From: Anaerolineae bacterium
GTDB taxonomy: Bacteria; Chloroflexota; Anaerolineae; Aggregatilineales; Phototrophicaceae
NCBI GenBank assembly: GCA_019912905.1
Contig: JAIOHO010001091.1
Coordinates: 1-5,800 of the forward strand
Direction of reading: 5' to 3'
Length of the DNA: 5,800 nt
The translations under genes and the position numbers were made by a program. Positions within the stretch are counted from its first letter, which is position 1. Every line of letters starts with the position of its first letter. The notes under the pieces are model-generated. The model was not told the DNA's origin, did no database searches, and saw nothing but the letters and a program-made list of their open reading frames with translations. Positions 1 through 5,800 of the stretch are shown in pieces.

Positions 1-2
1 GG

Positions 3-683
3 CATTTCACCGCCAGCGGCGCGGTCGTCGGCAGCGAACGCAGCATCATGCTGGGGCGCGACGTGACGGTGGCCCTGTCGGCACTGGCTGATCCGCGCTG
101 GGATTACGTCGCACTCGGCCACGTCCACAAACACCAGAACCTGACGCGGGGCCGTGCGGAAGTCCCACCGGTGGTCTACAGCGGCAGTATGGAGCGCATC
201 GACTTTGGCGAGGAAGGCGATCCGAAAGGCTTCTGCTGGGTGGAAGTCCGCCGGGGCGCGGCGCAGTGGTCCTTCATCCCGGTCGATGCCCGCCCGCTGG
301 TCACCCTGCGCGCCGACCTGCGTGAAGAATCCGACCCGACGCGCGCCTTGCTCACCCAGATCCAGAAACACGACCTCAGCGGCGCAGTCGTCCGGCTGAT
401 CATCCAGGTCACGCCGGAAAACGAGTCACGCCTTAGCGAAGGGGTCATCCGCGACGCGCTGCGGCAGGCGGACGTGTATCACATCGCGGGGTTGCGCAAG
501 GAGGTTGAGCAGCCCGACCGCGCCCGCTTGGGGGGCAGCCCCGAAGGTCTGACGCCGGAGCAGCTGCTCGAACGCTACCTGCTCAGCAAGGAAACGCCGC
601 TGGACCGCCGGGTTCAGTTGGTCGAGGCCGCCCGCACGGTGTTCGATCAGGTGGCGAGCAGCAGCGCGGGAGAAGGCGACTGA
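3..683 (+). CDS. sbcD: SbcD, nuclease subunit of the SbcCD complex (5'-truncated by window edge)
   Basis: C-terminal 226 residues of a calcineurin-like metallophosphoesterase of the SbcD/Mre11 family. The frame is open from base 3, so the ATG at 48 is internal. Visible landmarks are an N-terminal stretch ending in SER(S)IMLGRD, the metal-binding motif GHVHKHQ (GHVH at 117-128; its histidines coordinate Mn2+ in the family) and the YSGSMERIDFGEE block that marks SbcD proteins. A C-terminal capping and SbcC-contact region follows. Family SbcD proteins are about 400 aa, so roughly the first 170-190 residues, with the other metal-binding motifs, lie outside the window. With SbcC it forms an ATP-dependent double-strand exonuclease and hairpin endonuclease. 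The expected partner is not the next gene but lies 1.8 kb downstream, beyond an opposite-strand gene. The last 37 bp overlap the 3' end of that gene. Family assignment is firm; only the fragment is seen. Confidence 0.93.
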   Translation, partial: HFTASGAVVGSERSIMLGRDVTVALSALADPRWDYVALGHVHKHQNLTRGRAEVPPVVYSGSMERIDFGEEGDPKGFCWVEVRRGAAQWSFIPVDARPLVTLRADLREESDPTRALLTQIQKHDLSGAVVRLIIQVTPENESRLSEGVIRDALRQADVYHIAGLRKEVEQPDRARLGGSPEGLTPEQLLERYLLSKETPLDRRVQLVEAARTVFDQVASSSAGEGD

Positions 684-2221
684 CGCAGGTCGAACAGGCG
701 CAGGCTGAATTCGCCATCGGCGGAATCCACGCGCAGCATTTCCGGTGCGTCGGGATAGCGCGCTTCGATCTGCTGCTGCTTCCACAGCGGCGGGTAATTG
801 GTGAACAGCGCAAAGCTCACCGGGGCATCGTCGGCCAGCGGCGTGACCGGGGTCACCTGCACCAGCCGCAGGTGCTGCCAGGGGTTATCCGTCAGCAGAA
901 ACCCGATGTTGCTCAGACGATCCACGACTACCAGCGCCGGTTCGTCCAGCGACTGGTCGAGCTGCGTCAATTTCGCTTCGACCTGCGCCATAAAATCCGC
1001 CCAGGCCGCATGATCCGAGTCGTCGATGCTCATGCCGTGCCCGAAGCTGTGGATCGGCTCGGTCTGGTTGAGCGATACGACAAGATGCGGCACGACGACG
1101 ATCAAGACACTGAGCAGCATCACCCGCGGCATCACCCGCACCGGCGGGCGAGACCAGGCGCGCGGGGCGTCCGGGGATTTCAGCAGTGATCGCAGCCCCA
1201 GCAAGGCCAGCAGCGACAGGACGTTGGCCGTTTCGGTCGTATACACTTCATACCAGTCCTCGCGGCCCAGCGGATAGACCATCGCCAGCGCCCCGGCCAG
1301 CAGAAACAACGTCATCAGCAGCGCCAGCCGGTCAGCCTCCCGCGCACCGGCCTTGCGCATCAGCCAGCATACCAGCGCGCCGTGCAGGTTGATCAGCAGC
1401 ACGGCCAGGTGCATGACCGTCAGGGGGATGCCGGACTGCCCCTTGCGCGCCAGTTGAAAGGCCAACTGCGCCTGGGCCACGTCGGAAAAGTGGATAAAGC
1501 GGATGATCTCCGCCAGCCAGACGATCCCGACGGCTGCGAGGATCGCCCATTCCAGGCGGCGGCGCGGACGCCACGACCGGCGGTAGAGCAGGGCCATCAG
1601 CGGGAAGATCAGGAACAGGGGGATGCCGATGGGATGCGTCAGGGCGGCAAGCGAGGCGGCAGCCGCAGCCATCAGCCAGCGATCGTTCGCGGCCAGCAGC
1701 AGCGCCAGCACGATCCAGGCGATGACCAGCGCTTCCATGCGGGCGATATTGCCCATCACCACGACGCGCGGCGTCACCAGCCAGACGGCAGCCAGCAGCG
1801 CGCCGAGCAGGGGCGGAAGCTGCAATCGGCGGCTCAGGTGGTAGAAGCCGAATGCAGCCCCCATCACCACCGTGAAGCTGATCCAGCGGGCGGCCTCCAG
1901 CGACGGTGGGATAACAAAGAACAGCAGCCCCACCACCAGCGCATAACCATCCGGCATCCAGAACATGCCGCGCGGCGCGTTTAACTGCGGCGCGACCAGC
2001 CCCAGGCCATGCGCCATATTGCGGGCGGGCACCAGAAAATGACTCTCGTCATCCCAGGGTGTCGGCAGATGATCACCCGCCTGGAGGTGCAGCAGCAGGG
2101 CAATCAACAGCCCGGCCAGCACAATCACCCCGGCGGCGATGCGCTGCGGCGGGGCGTCCTGCATCAGCGGGTGAAGGAATGGGGTCGAAGGTGTTCGGGT
2201 GTCGTCCATAGGGTCGCTCAT
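647..2221 (-). CDS. Multi-pass membrane protein, GT-C fold (PMT/GT39-like) glycosyltransferase, substrate unknown
   Basis: About 524 aa, strongly hydrophobic, with roughly 8-11 predicted membrane segments. The first is near residues 30-50 and the last (VMLLSVLIVVVPHLVV) is followed by a soluble C-terminal domain of about 140 residues. Right after the first membrane segment comes PTPWDDESHF (DDE about residues 57-59 from the ATG), then ARNMAHGLG. This is the position and style of the catalytic acidic motif in the first outer loop of GT-C enzymes, which use polyprenyl-phosphate sugars. The donor, the acceptor and any role in envelope glycans or protein glycosylation cannot be read from the sequence. 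Start: ATG at 2221 is preferred, with a weak GAG 8 nt upstream. A GTG at 2230 directly follows an in-frame stop, and ATG 2209 is also possible. It lies between sbcD and sbcC in the opposite direction and has no evident functional link to them. The membrane-protein call is sure; the glycosyltransferase call is moderate. Confidence 0.75.
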   Translation of the reverse strand: MSDPMDDTRTPSTPFLHPLMQDAPPQRIAAGVIVLAGLLIALLLHLQAGDHLPTPWDDESHFLVPARNMAHGLGLVAPQLNAPRGMFWMPDGYALVVGLLFFVIPPSLEAARWISFTVVMGAAFGFYHLSRRLQLPPLLGALLAAVWLVTPRVVVMGNIARMEALVIAWIVLALLLAANDRWLMAAAAASLAALTHPIGIPLFLIFPLMALLYRRSWRPRRRLEWAILAAVGIVWLAEIIRFIHFSDVAQAQLAFQLARKGQSGIPLTVMHLAVLLINLHGALVCWLMRKAGAREADRLALLMTLFLLAGALAMVYPLGREDWYEVYTTETANVLSLLALLGLRSLLKSPDAPRAWSRPPVRVMPRVMLLSVLIVVVPHLVVSLNQTEPIHSFGHGMSIDDSDHAAWADFMAQVEAKLTQLDQSLDEPALVVVDRLSNIGFLLTDNPWQHLRLVQVTPVTPLADDAPVSFALFTNYPPLWKQQQIEARYPDAPEMLRVDSADGEFSLRLFDLRQSPSPALLLAT

Positions 2222-2306
2222 GTGCGTCACTCAGCTTGGGATGCGGTGGGCGAACTCAACTGCCTGCCTTTTCGTCCTCATGGAGAAAGAGCGTAAGGCG
2301 AAATTA

Positions 2307-2350
2307 ACCCTCGCCCTGAAGGGAGGGGTGGCGCACAGCGCCGGGGTGAG
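2307..2350. repeat. GC-rich hairpin cluster, possible dispersed intergenic repeat
   Basis: Two adjacent inverted repeats lie in the intergenic region. An imperfect one at 2307-2329 has outer arms ACCC/GGGT and inner arms CCCT/AGGG. A perfect 5-bp stem, GGCGC-ACA-GCGCC, lies at 2330-2342 and is followed by GGGGTGAG. Short blocks with this look (CCTCGCCCT..AGGGAGGGG..GGGGTGAG) resemble small interspersed repeats seen between genes of many GC-rich bacteria, but only one copy is in this window, so repeat status is unproven. Read on the minus strand, the first hairpin is followed by TTAATTT, so a weak terminator or attenuator upstream of the glycosyltransferase gene is an alternative. Confidence 0.3.
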
Positions 2351-2385
2351 CGCTTGAGCAGAACTTCGCCAACAACATCCTTTGT

Positions 2386-2391
2386 AGTATA
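2386..2391 (-). promoter_or_regulatory. Candidate -10 element for the glycosyltransferase gene
   Basis: The minus strand reads TATACT here, a 5/6 match to the sigma-70 -10 consensus, about 165 nt upstream of the ATG at 2221. A poor -35 (TTTCCT, 2409-2414) lies 17 bp further upstream. The long leader would run through the hairpin cluster at 2307-2342. This is a single-motif match, so chance is a real possibility. Confidence 0.22.
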
Positions 2392-2469
2392 GAGCCAGCC
2401 TGCGCCGCAGGAAAGCCGGACCGGGTTTGCGCTGGACTCTCACCGGCGGAAGCGCTAGACTCCGACAGA

Positions 2470-2478
2470 TGTTCTAAT
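2470..2478 (+). promoter_or_regulatory. Candidate extended -10 promoter of sbcC
   Basis: TGTTCTAAT fits the extended -10 form TGn-TATAAT with one mismatch in the hexamer (TCTAAT). There is no good -35, as is allowed for extended -10 promoters. The predicted transcript start near 2485 would give a leader of about 19 nt to the ATG at 2504, but only about 7 nt to the GTG at 2492, so it favours the ATG. It would give sbcC its own promoter now that it is cut off from sbcD. Confidence 0.4.
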
Positions 2479-2503
2479 CGCGCCGGATGCTGTGAGTGAT
2501 GCC

Positions 2504-5053
2504 ATGCTGCCGATTCGCCTGGAAATGAGCAACTTTCTGCCCTACTGTGCCCCCGACCCGATCCGCTTCGACGGGGTGCATCTGGCCTGTCTGACCGGCC
2601 CCAACGGATCGGGTAAGTCGTCGCTGCTGGATGCCATCACCTGGACGCTGTGGGGCAAGGCGCGCGCCCGGCACGATGAAGACCTGATCCACCAGGGCAA
2701 GCAGGACATGTACGTGCAGCTGGACTTCGAACAGGAAGGGCTGATCTATCGCGTCATCCGGCGGCGCACCCGCAAACAGCGTGGTTCGGGCACGCTCGAC
2801 CTGCTGGTGCAGGACGAGGAGGGCACGTTCAATCTGATCAGCGAACCCTCCATCCGGGCGACCCAGGAGCGCATCAACCTGCTGCTGCGGCTGGATTACG
2901 AGACGTTCGTGCATTCGGCCTTTTTGCAGCAGGGCAAAGCCGACGCCTTCACCACCAAAACGCCCAAGGAGCGCAAACAGATTCTTTCGGACATTCTCGG
3001 CTTGGCGCAGTGGGAGCAGTACGAGGAAGCGACCAAGGAACATCTGCGCCAGATCAGCGCCCAGATCGACGTCTATGCCCTGCGCATCCGGGAAATGGAT
3101 GACGAACTGGCGAAGGAACCGGGCCTGCGCCACGAGCAGTCGGAAGCGGAGCGCGTCCAGGCCGAAGCACAGGCTGCGCTTGGGGCAGCGGAAATCCAAT
3201 TGAAGGAAGTCGAACAGGTGCCGGACGATCTCGACCGGGCCAGGGTCGAGTGGGCCGCTGCCGACCGCCGTGCCCGCCAGCGCCAGGGTGACATCGAAGC
3301 CGCCGAAAAGGACAGTGCCCGCCATCGGGAGCGCATCGCCGGGTATCAGGCCTTGATCGACGCCCGGGCCGACATCGAAAGCGGTTACGCCACCCTCCAG
3401 GCCGCCCGTGATGCCGATCATGATCTGGCGGAAAAGCTGCTGCAACTCAGCAATTTCGACACGCGCCGGGCCGGGCTGGAAAAACAGATCCGCGAGGCGC
3501 AGGCCGAACTCGAAAACGAAGCCAGCGGCTGCCGGGCGCGCATCGGCGAACTGGAACGCGGGTTGTCCGACAGCGCAGCGGCGGACCTGGCCGCAGTACA
3601 GGCGGAGGTTATGGCTCTGCAAGCACTCGAAACCGAGCGGCAGCAGCTTCAGACTCACCTGATTCATCTGGGGGAAGAACGGGCCGACCTCGACGCGACC
3701 AACCGCGCGCTGCGGGTCGATATGTTCAACATCAAAGACCGGCTCGACAAGCTGGAAAAAGTCGCCACGGCCATCTGCCCGCTGTGCGGCCAGCCGCTGG
3801 ATGAGCAGCACCGGCGCGAACTGGTCGAGCAGTTGTCGGTCGAGGGCAAGCAGTACGGCGACACCTACCGCACCCATGAAACGCGCATGAAATCCATTAC
3901 CGACGAGACCAGCGCCCACAAGCAGCGCACCGCCGAAATCGACCTCGACCTGCGCCGTTTGCAGCCGATGATCGAGCGCGCCGGAGTGCTCCAGGCTCAG
4001 GCGGACCGGGCCAGTGAAGCCGAAGCCCGCTTGCAGGAAGAACGCGCCAACCTGCAAGCGCTGGAAGCCCTGCTCGCATCCGGCGACTTTGCTCAGGAAA
4101 TCCGCGAGCAGTTGGCCGCGCTCGAAGCGGAACGGGACGCCATCGGCTATGACCGCGAATCGCATGAAGCGGCCCGCGCTCAGTTGAGCACCTATCAGGC
4201 TTACGAGCGGCGACAGTTCGACCTGGAAAATGCCCTCACCGCGCTGCCAGGGGCTGAAGCCGATTTGCAGGCCGCAGCCGCGCGCCGTGACCGCAGCCAG
4301 ACGGCACTGGTTGAAGAGCAGCAGAACATGGCAGACCTGAAGACCGACATCGAGCGATTGGAGGCGCTGAAAGCCGAATATGACTCGCGCCAGCAGCTCG
4401 TCGCGCAGCTGCGCACCAGCGCCAACAGCGCCCACGAACGGCTGGTCAGCGCGCGCCAGGCCATCGCCGCCCTGGAGAGCCAGCGCCAGCGGAAAGCCGA
4501 TCTCGAACAGCGCGCTGAGGAGGCCCGCCACGAAAAGGGCCTGTACGAAGACCTGCGGCTGGCCTTCGGCAAGAACGGCATCCCGGCCATGATTATCGAA
4601 ACGGCCATCCCCGAACTTGAAGCGGCGGCCAACGAACTGCTGCGGCGCATGACTGAGGGCCGCATGGCGCTGAACTTCAGCACCCAGCGCGAGAAAAAGA
4701 CCGGCGGCATGGCCGAGACGCTCGATATTCAGGTCGCGGACGAACTCGGCACGCGCGATTACGAACTCTACAGCGGCGGCGAGGCCTTCCGCATCGACTT
4801 CGCCATCCGCGTGGCCCTGTCGCAGATGCTGGCGCGGCGGGCCGGGGCGCACCTGCGCACCCTGTTCGTGGATGAAGGCTTCGGCACGCAGGATGCCGAT
4901 GGCCGCGACCGACTGGTGGAGGCGATCACAGCCATTCAGGGCGATTTCGACCTGATTCTGGTCATCACGCACATCGACGAACTGCGCGATCATTTCCCGG
5001 TGCATCTCGTGGTCGAAAAGCTGCCCGGCGGCAGCCGCATCGTCGTGCGCTGA
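2504..5053 (+). CDS. sbcC: SbcC, Rad50-like SMC ATPase subunit of the SbcCD nuclease
   Basis: Complete Rad50/SbcC ATPase. Residues below are numbered from the in-frame GTG at 2492; subtract 4 for the ATG at 2504. In order: N-terminal lobe with IRLEMSNFLPY, Walker A GPNGSGKS (36-43) and Q-loop FLQQGKAD (Q146-Q147); a long Glu/Arg/Ala/Leu-rich coiled coil (about 170-425); zinc hook CPLC (C429, C432; 3776-3787); the returning coil (435-690); then C-terminal lobe with AFGKNGIPAMIIE (691 on), ABC signature YSGGEAF (760-766), Walker B LFVDEG (D794, E795), D-loop GFGTQD and switch histidine H827. All ATPase motifs are intact. ATP-driven closure of the head dimer gates SbcD, and the hook joins two SbcC coils. 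At 853 codons it is shorter than E. coli SbcC (1048 aa), mainly in coil length. ATG 2504 is preferred because family N-termini begin close to the IxLxxxNF block. The toxin-antitoxin pair follows after 45 bp. Confidence 0.96.
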   Translation: MLPIRLEMSNFLPYCAPDPIRFDGVHLACLTGPNGSGKSSLLDAITWTLWGKARARHDEDLIHQGKQDMYVQLDFEQEGLIYRVIRRRTRKQRGSGTLDLLVQDEEGTFNLISEPSIRATQERINLLLRLDYETFVHSAFLQQGKADAFTTKTPKERKQILSDILGLAQWEQYEEATKEHLRQISAQIDVYALRIREMDDELAKEPGLRHEQSEAERVQAEAQAALGAAEIQLKEVEQVPDDLDRARVEWAAADRRARQRQGDIEAAEKDSARHRERIAGYQALIDARADIESGYATLQAARDADHDLAEKLLQLSNFDTRRAGLEKQIREAQAELENEASGCRARIGELERGLSDSAAADLAAVQAEVMALQALETERQQLQTHLIHLGEERADLDATNRALRVDMFNIKDRLDKLEKVATAICPLCGQPLDEQHRRELVEQLSVEGKQYGDTYRTHETRMKSITDETSAHKQRTAEIDLDLRRLQPMIERAGVLQAQADRASEAEARLQEERANLQALEALLASGDFAQEIREQLAALEAERDAIGYDRESHEAARAQLSTYQAYERRQFDLENALTALPGAEADLQAAAARRDRSQTALVEEQQNMADLKTDIERLEALKAEYDSRQQLVAQLRTSANSAHERLVSARQAIAALESQRQRKADLEQRAEEARHEKGLYEDLRLAFGKNGIPAMIIETAIPELEAAANELLRRMTEGRMALNFSTQREKKTGGMAETLDIQVADELGTRDYELYSGGEAFRIDFAIRVALSQMLARRAGAHLRTLFVDEGFGTQDADGRDRLVEAITAIQGDFDLILVITHIDELRDHFPVHLVVEKLPGGSRIVVR

Positions 5054-5061
5054 GGATTCGA

Positions 5062-5070
5062 TGTTACAAT
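5062..5070 (+). promoter_or_regulatory. Candidate extended -10 promoter of the toxin-antitoxin module
   Basis: TGTTACAAT fits TGn-TATAAT with one mismatch (TACAAT) and no clear -35. It starts 9 bp after the sbcC stop. The predicted transcript start near 5077 leaves about 22 nt to the antitoxin ATG, enough to include the ribosome binding site. The preceding bases make it GATGTTACAAT, closely matching GATGTTCTAAT upstream of sbcC. It suggests the pair is transcribed on its own, though read-through from sbcC is also likely because no terminator separates them. Confidence 0.42.
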
Positions 5071-5085
5071 ACGGGTGAAGGCTGT

Positions 5086-5090
5086 GGAGG
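5086..5090 (+). promoter_or_regulatory. Strong Shine-Dalgarno site of the antitoxin gene
   Basis: GGAGG lies 8 nt upstream of the ATG at 5099 and fixes that start. It is far stronger than the sites in front of sbcC, the glycosyltransferase gene and the PIN toxin, which have only GAG- or GAAG-like cores. A stronger site on the first gene than on the second fits the need of a toxin-antitoxin pair to make more antitoxin than toxin. Confidence 0.7.
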
Positions 5091-5098
5091 GTTAAATC

Positions 5099-5338
5099 AT
5101 GGACGCACCGACCATCCGGGAAAAATTGGTGGCTGAGTTGGATGATTTGCGAGACGAGGATATGGCCGAAGTTCTGGAGTTTATGCTTGTCCTCAAGGCA
5201 GAAGCCGACCATCTCGCCGAGTATAATGCAGCTCACGATCCGGTGTTAACCGGTGAAGATTTGTTTGACGGACCGGGCGATCTTTCTATCCGAGACGAAG
5301 AAATATTGTATGGGGATCCCCCACGAGAAGATGTGTAA
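5099..5338 (+). CDS. Antitoxin-like protein paired with a PIN toxin
   Basis: Small, strongly acidic 79-aa protein. Residues 5-38 form a predicted helical region, IREKLVAELDDLRDEDMAEV followed by LEFMLVLKAEA, similar in style to the helical start of DUF2281- and VapB-like antitoxins. The tail has DPVLTGEDLFDGPGDLSIRD (47-66) and EEILYG (67-72), a pattern I know from small proteins encoded just before PIN toxins in cyanobacteria and Chloroflexota. Such tails usually wrap around and block the toxin active site. I see no clear ribbon-helix-helix, AbrB or Phd DNA-binding domain, so autoregulation is not evident. Good start: ATG with GGAGG 8 nt upstream. The toxin ATG follows its stop by 6 nt, so the two are very probably co-transcribed and translationally coupled. 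GC content is well below that of sbcC. The antitoxin role rests mostly on context and tail pattern, not on a firm family match. Confidence 0.72.
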   Translation: MDAPTIREKLVAELDDLRDEDMAEVLEFMLVLKAEADHLAEYNAAHDPVLTGEDLFDGPGDLSIRDEEILYGDPPREDV

Positions 5339-5344
5339 ATTACC

Positions 5345-5767
5345 ATGCGAGCGGTCGCAGACACCAGTTTTGTAGTTGCCCTGGCCGATCAAAATGATCC
5401 GTATCACCAGCGCTGTCAGACGATATACGAGCAGGCGCGGGTCATCTATCTGCCTCAAACCACCCTGGCGGAAGTGGGCTATTTGTTGAGGCGGGCAGGT
5501 GGTAATCGGATGATCGCCCGTTTCTTGAGGTTGATGCCACACAGAAAATATATTCTACATGCGCTCGACGAAAACGACCTCGAACGGACAGCCCAGATAC
5601 TGGATCAGTATGCAGATTCGCGTGTTGATTTTGTCGATGCGACCGTGGCAGCCATTGCAGAGAATCGTCGCATCACTCGCATCCTCACCCTCGACCGGCG
5701 GGACTTCAGCATCATCCGCCCCAACCACATCCCCCATTTTGAGATTCTGCCCACCGGAAGTGGGTAA
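5345..5767 (+). CDS. PIN-domain ribonuclease toxin (VapC-like)
   Basis: 140 aa, the usual size for a single-domain PIN toxin. The acidic active-site residues are in the expected order: D6 in VADTSFVVALAD, E43 in TTLAEVGYLL, D98 in VDFVDATVAAIAE (D95 nearby) and D117 in ILTLDRRDF (D120 nearby). The tail FSIIRPNHI is typical of the fold's last strand region. Family members are Mg2+-dependent endoribonucleases that cut tRNA, rRNA or mRNA to stop growth and are held inactive by the upstream partner; the target here is unknown. The set of acidic residues is intact, so an active enzyme is expected. The start is ATG 5345, 6 nt after the antitoxin stop, with only a weak purine stretch (GAGAAG) about 15 nt upstream, which suggests coupling to antitoxin translation. 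Base composition is less GC-rich than sbcC. PIN fold is confident; the toxin role is inferred from the pair. Confidence 0.9.
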   Translation: MRAVADTSFVVALADQNDPYHQRCQTIYEQARVIYLPQTTLAEVGYLLRRAGGNRMIARFLRLMPHRKYILHALDENDLERTAQILDQYADSRVDFVDATVAAIAENRRITRILTLDRRDFSIIRPNHIPHFEILPTGSG

Positions 5768-5800
5768 ATCGCAGGCAGATTTCGCCCCTCAACGCTATAC

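Larger units (their letters stand above)
2222..2503. other. Divergent intergenic region between the glycosyltransferase gene and sbcC
   Basis: This 282-bp spacer separates two divergent genes and should hold the start signals for both. Besides the hairpin cluster and the two candidate promoters listed separately, I see no gene in it. A 70-aa minus-strand open frame (2231-2443) has a low-complexity arginine- and alanine-rich translation and no ribosome binding site. Both flanking genes have a weak GAGTGA just upstream of their preferred ATG (minus strand 2227-2232; plus strand 2494-2499), with the GAG 8 and 7 nt away. No tRNA-like or riboswitch-like structure was recognised. Confidence 0.6.

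Noticed and set aside
48..50. ATG as the start of sbcD
   Set aside because: The frame is open to the left edge, and residues encoded at 3-47 match the conserved SbcD region before SIMLGRD, so the true start is outside the window.
2231..2443. 70-codon minus-strand open frame in the divergent spacer
   Set aside because: Arginine- and alanine-rich low-complexity translation spanning the hairpin cluster, no ribosome binding site and no family resemblance.
2474..5236. Very long (920 codons) open frame antisense to sbcC and running into the antitoxin gene
   Set aside because: Long antisense frames are common opposite GC-rich genes because stop codons are rare in the mirrored frame. The translation has no family motif, and its pattern mirrors the coiled-coil codons of sbcC. 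sbcC itself has all catalytic motifs.
5750..5764. CCCAC-CGGAA-GTGGG hairpin at the end of the PIN gene as a terminator
   Set aside because: It lies inside the coding sequence, has only a 5-bp stem and is not followed by a T-run.
5768..5800. Possible downstream gene or terminator at the right edge
   Set aside because: Only 33 bases remain, with no start codon with a binding site and no hairpin plus T-run.
1..5800. New defence system made of SbcCD plus PIN toxin
   Set aside because: All members fall in known families, the toxin-antitoxin pair has its own start signals and different composition, and nothing in the sequence ties it functionally to SbcCD.

Overview
The window is a high-GC bacterial chromosomal segment with five protein genes and no RNA gene, CRISPR array or transposase that I can see. 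No taxonomic marker is present. The GC-rich coding, the style of the SbcC/SbcD proteins, the GT39-like membrane protein and the cyanobacterial/Chloroflexota-like antitoxin tail loosely suggest a Chloroflexota-type organism. That is a weak inference.

Layout. The left edge (to 683, + strand) is the C-terminal part of the nuclease subunit SbcD, cut by the window border. It meets, tail to tail and with a 37-bp overlap, a minus-strand gene (647-2221) for a multi-pass membrane protein that looks like a GT-C fold (PMT/GT39-type) glycosyltransferase. A 280-bp intergenic stretch (2222-2503) follows. It holds a small GC-rich hairpin cluster and candidate promoters for both flanking genes. From 2504 to 5053 (+) lies a complete sbcC, the Rad50-like ATPase partner of SbcD. 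Only 45 bp after it begins a two-gene toxin-antitoxin module: a 79-aa acidic antitoxin-like protein (5099-5338) and a 140-aa PIN-domain ribonuclease (5345-5767). The last 33 bases hold nothing recognisable.

How the genes work together. SbcC and SbcD together form the Mre11-Rad50-type SbcCD nuclease, which processes hairpins and blocked DNA ends. In many bacteria sbcD and sbcC are adjacent in one operon. Here a reversed, apparently unrelated membrane-protein gene separates them, so sbcC should need its own promoter. A good extended -10 motif lies at the right distance upstream, and a near-identical motif lies upstream of the toxin-antitoxin pair. The toxin-antitoxin genes are visibly poorer in GC than sbcC, consistent with later acquisition.

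I see no convincing new multi-gene system. The points most worth checking are the split sbcD/sbcC arrangement, the paired extended -10 promoters, and the toxin-antitoxin module sitting directly behind sbcC.
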